In this document: positions 37,291-39,170 of the stretch, piece after piece | Position numbering within the stretch: position 1 is the first letter of the stretch | Layout: the number at the start of each line of letters is the position of its first letter | Assembly (NCBI RefSeq): GCF_023715535.1 | Contig: NZ_JAMBOI010000018.1 | Coordinates: forward strand, 1 to 39,170 | Source: Sporosarcina luteola | Lineage (GTDB): Bacteria > Bacillota > Bacilli > Bacillales_A > Planococcaceae | DNA: 39,170 nt | Direction of reading: 5' to 3' | Translations under genes and position numbers: made by a program | The notes under the pieces: model-generated | Told to the model about the DNA's origin: nothing | What the model saw: only the letters and a program-made list of their open reading frames with translations | The model's database searches: none

Positions 37291-38116
37291 AACGAAAACG
37301 ATTTTCATCGTCGTCTTTTCAATATTGAATGTTTTCCTCTATTCCTTGTATTATAATCAGCGTACCGAGGCGCAAAATGTGCAGGTCGCGGGGAAAGCGT
37401 CAATCGAGGATTTGATGAAGCAAGAAAATATCACGTACAATTTACCTCAAGTCGGTAAAAATGAATTCTTCTACATTTCCGCTGACATGAAGTCATTCTT
37501 GAAGGACGAATTGGAGTCGTTGGAAGACCAATCCATCGACATTATCGATAACACACGGATCGAATCCGAAATGAGCAAAGCGGTTTCCATACTGAACTCA
37601 AAACAGGAATATCATTTTACGGAATTTTTGACGAAGTATGTATGGCATGGATCCGAATATGAATTCTGGGAAGTGGATGAGGAAGAGAGGAAAGCGATCT
37701 TCTTTCAAAAAGTGGATGGTGAACCAATCTTCTATAGCCCGAATGCCATGCTGATCATCCATTGGGATGAGAACTATGAAGTGACCCATTATGAACAGCG
37801 GATGCTAGAAGAATTCTCAAGCTTTAACCGTAAAAAGGATTTGTTGACACAAGATGAAGCGGTTGGGTCGCTCGCTACGCGAGGGTTTTTGAAGCAGGAT
37901 TCCAAAGTGTTGAAAGTGACCCCGGGATTCTCGGCTACTCTCGTCCAATCAAGAGAAACTCAAGTATTTGCCCCGACATGGAATATTCGTGTAGAATTGA
38001 AAGATGGCACCATCGAGAATCATTTTATCAATGCAGCTGAAGGAAAAGTGATAGACTTTCAATTGGAAAAGGTTGAAGAGGAAGAACTCGGTGAGGCTGA
38101 GGATGAAGAAGAATAA
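37268..38116 (+). CDS. walI: WalK regulator WalI (YycI)
   Basis: WalI is the partner of WalH in the ternary membrane complex with WalK. The 282-residue protein starts at a GTG (MSRLDWNKTKTIFIVV) with GGCGGGGGT upstream. It has a single membrane helix at about 9-28 and an outer domain built of YycI-type repeats. The last 15 residues are almost all acidic (EEEELGEAEDEEE). The N-terminal WNKTKTIFI is characteristic of YycI proteins. It overlaps the end of walH by 23 bases, so the two are probably translationally coupled. Confidence 0.93.
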   Translation: MSRLDWNKTKTIFIVVFSILNVFLYSLYYNQRTEAQNVQVAGKASIEDLMKQENITYNLPQVGKNEFFYISADMKSFLKDELESLEDQSIDIIDNTRIESEMSKAVSILNSKQEYHFTEFLTKYVWHGSEYEFWEVDEEERKAIFFQKVDGEPIFYSPNAMLIIHWDENYEVTHYEQRMLEEFSSFNRKKDLLTQDEAVGSLATRGFLKQDSKVLKVTPGFSATLVQSRETQVFAPTWNIRVELKDGTIENHFINAAEGKVIDFQLEKVEEEELGEAEDEEE

Positions 38117-38128
38117 GGAGTTTTTCAT

Positions 38129-38917
38129 ATGCGTTTCAGTGTGCTCGCAAGTGGTAGTACGGGCAATTCCATATATATAGAGACCGAAGAACATGCTTTT
38201 CTCGTCGATGCAGGACTTAGTGCGAAAAGGATGGAGCAGCAGCTCGAGAACATCGGCCGCTCCATGACGAAAGTAGACGGCATTTTTGTCACCCACGAGC
38301 ATAGCGATCACATTAAAGGGATCGGCGTGCTGGCACGAAGATACAAAGTGCCAATCTATGCGAATGAGAAGACTTGGCTTGCGATGAATGGGCTTGTCGG
38401 TGAGATTCCGACGGAGCAGCGTTTCCATTTCAATATGGAGGCGAATATGTCATTCGGCTCGCTCGATATCCAGTCGTTCGCAGTTTCCCATGATGCCGCG
38501 GATCCGATGTTCTACGTATTCCATCAGAATGACCGCAAGCTTTCAATTATCACGGATACGGGGTACGTGAGCGATAGGATGAAAGGGTATATCCAGGGGT
38601 CTGATGCGTTCGTGTTCGAAAGCAATCATGACGTTAGCATGCTGCAGATGGGGCGCTACCCATGGTCGGTAAAACGCCGGATTCTGAGCGACCTCGGGCA
38701 TGTTTCGAATGAAGATGCCGCAGTTGCAATGAGTGAAGTTGTCGCTCAAAAAGAGACGAGAATCTATTTATCGCATCTAAGCAAGGATAATAATATGAAA
38801 GACCTCGCAAGGATGAGTGTTTCGCAAACATTGGAAGCATGCGGGATCCGCCCGGGAGAATTCGTGCATTTGCATGACACCGACGCGGACAAACCGACAG
38901 AGCTCGTCCCTGTTTAA
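38129..38917 (+). CDS. walJ: Metallo-beta-lactamase-fold protein WalJ (YycJ)
   Basis: WalJ is a metal-dependent hydrolase of the beta-lactamase fold with reported 5'-exonuclease activity. It has been linked to mismatch repair and to coordination of replication with cell division. The 262-residue protein has the signature [10 protein letters not shown] (His56, His58, Asp60, His61), [16 protein letters not shown] at the N terminus, and further ligands in DTGYVS and YLSHLSKDN. It is the last gene of the wal operon, 12 bases after walI, and is followed by a terminator. Confidence 0.95.
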   Translation: MRFSVLASGSTGNSIYIETEEHAFLVDAGLSAKRMEQQLENIGRSMTKVDGIFVTHEHSDHIKGIGVLARRYKVPIYANEKTWLAMNGLVGEIPTEQRFHFNMEANMSFGSLDIQSFAVSHDAADPMFYVFHQNDRKLSIITDTGYVSDRMKGYIQGSDAFVFESNHDVSMLQMGRYPWSVKRRILSDLGHVSNEDAAVAMSEVVAQKETRIYLSHLSKDNNMKDLARMSVSQTLEACGIRPGEFVHLHDTDADKPTELVPV

Positions 38918-38926
38918 TAAATAACG

Positions 38927-38955
38927 AAAAGCCTTGCCTTAGGGTGAGGCTTTTT
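38927..38955 (+). terminator. Intrinsic terminator after walJ
   Basis: GCCTTGCC pairs with GGTGAGGC (two G-U pairs, 4-base loop), preceded by A residues and followed by five T residues. Confidence 0.85.
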
Positions 38956-38997
38956 GATTGGCGAGAACTGTATGTGTCTTGCCCCGCCTATAGCGGC

Positions 38998-39038
38998 TTC
39001 CGCGCTCAAAGAAATGGTTTCCGCGCTCAAAGAAACGG
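38998..39038 (+). repeat. Short tandem repeat, two units of 20 bp spaced by 21
   Basis: TTCCGCGCTCAAAGAAATGG and TTCCGCGCTCAAAGAAACGG differ at one base. On the minus strand the core is TTTGAGCGCGGAA, which resembles the minus-strand units at 13291-13390 (TTTTGCGCGAG). Membership in that family is possible but not certain. Confidence 0.6.
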
Positions 39039-39128
39039 CATTTGTGAAAGTAGTATAAAAAGTGGACACAATCTAATGAGCATGTTTGGATAAGGATAAC
39101 AATAATATGCGAACGGAGAGTGTCCAAA

Positions 39129-39170
39129 ATGGGTAAAAGAATTGACGATGATCTTAAGAAGCATTTAGTC
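39129..39170 (+). CDS. Partial gene at window end, possible transposase (IS3-type OrfA) start
   Basis: Fourteen codons are present, reading MGKRIDDDLKKHLV, and the frame runs off the window. GGAGAG lies 8 bases upstream of the ATG. Short N termini such as MGKRYDDDFKK are common in IS3-type OrfA proteins. The sequence at 39052-39070 (TATAAAAAGTGGACACA) resembles an IS terminal repeat. In B. subtilis the next gene here is htrC (yycK), and this start does not look like it. The call is tentative because so little sequence is available. Confidence 0.4.
   Translation, partial: MGKRIDDDLKKHLV

Overview
The window spans the chromosomal replication origin of a low-to-moderate GC, endospore-forming member of the Firmicutes (Bacillota). 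Gene order is almost that of Bacillus subtilis: rrn - HD-GYP gene - gyrA - gyrB - recF - yaaA - dnaN - dnaA - oriC - rpmH - rnpA - spoIIIJ - jag - mnmE - mnmG - rsmG - noc - soj - spo0J - yyaC - ychF - rpsF - ssb - rpsR - yybS - gdpP - rplI - dnaB - walRKHIJ. The protein sequences and the intergenic repeats suggest Planococcaceae (Sporosarcina-like). That placement is inference from memory, not a search.

Left arm (1-10366, minus strand). Position 1 lies in the leader of an rRNA operon that reads out of the window from two tandem sigma-A promoters. Moving toward the origin come an HD-GYP protein with an altered HD motif, the gyrase genes, recF, the S4-domain gene yaaA, dnaN and dnaA. oriC is bipartite. 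A large DnaA-box array with the dnaA promoter inside it lies at 10414-10730. A second cluster with DnaA-trios and an AT-rich unwinding element lies between dnaA and dnaN (8846-9016).

Right arm (10882-39170, plus strand apart from two genes). It holds ribosomal protein L34 and RNase P protein, the SpoIIIJ/Jag membrane insertase pair, the tRNA-modification genes mnmE and mnmG, rsmG, and the segregation genes noc, soj and spo0J with two parS sites. A membrane and hypothetical segment follows: DUF554, yyaC, an MscS-type channel, yyzM, ychF and a zinc-peptidase-like membrane protein. Next come rpsF-ssb-rpsR, then yybS-gdpP-rplI-dnaB, then an M23 cell-wall peptidase followed by walRKHIJ. Nearly all genes read away from oriC, that is, with the replication fork. 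The window ends 42 bases into an ORF that looks like the start of a transposase.

Most of the window is conserved core genome, and I do not see a clear undescribed multi-gene system. The least explained material is intergenic. One family is a degenerate tandem repeat of about 20 bp with a TTATGCG core, at 13291-13390 and 26528-26664, with a possible relative at 38998-39038. A second family is a roughly 125-bp GC-rich imperfect palindrome, with two full copies and one deleted copy. Regulatory candidates are a DnaA-box group ahead of mnmE, a WalR-like box ahead of the M23 gene, and a probable S6:S18-binding leader ahead of rpsF.
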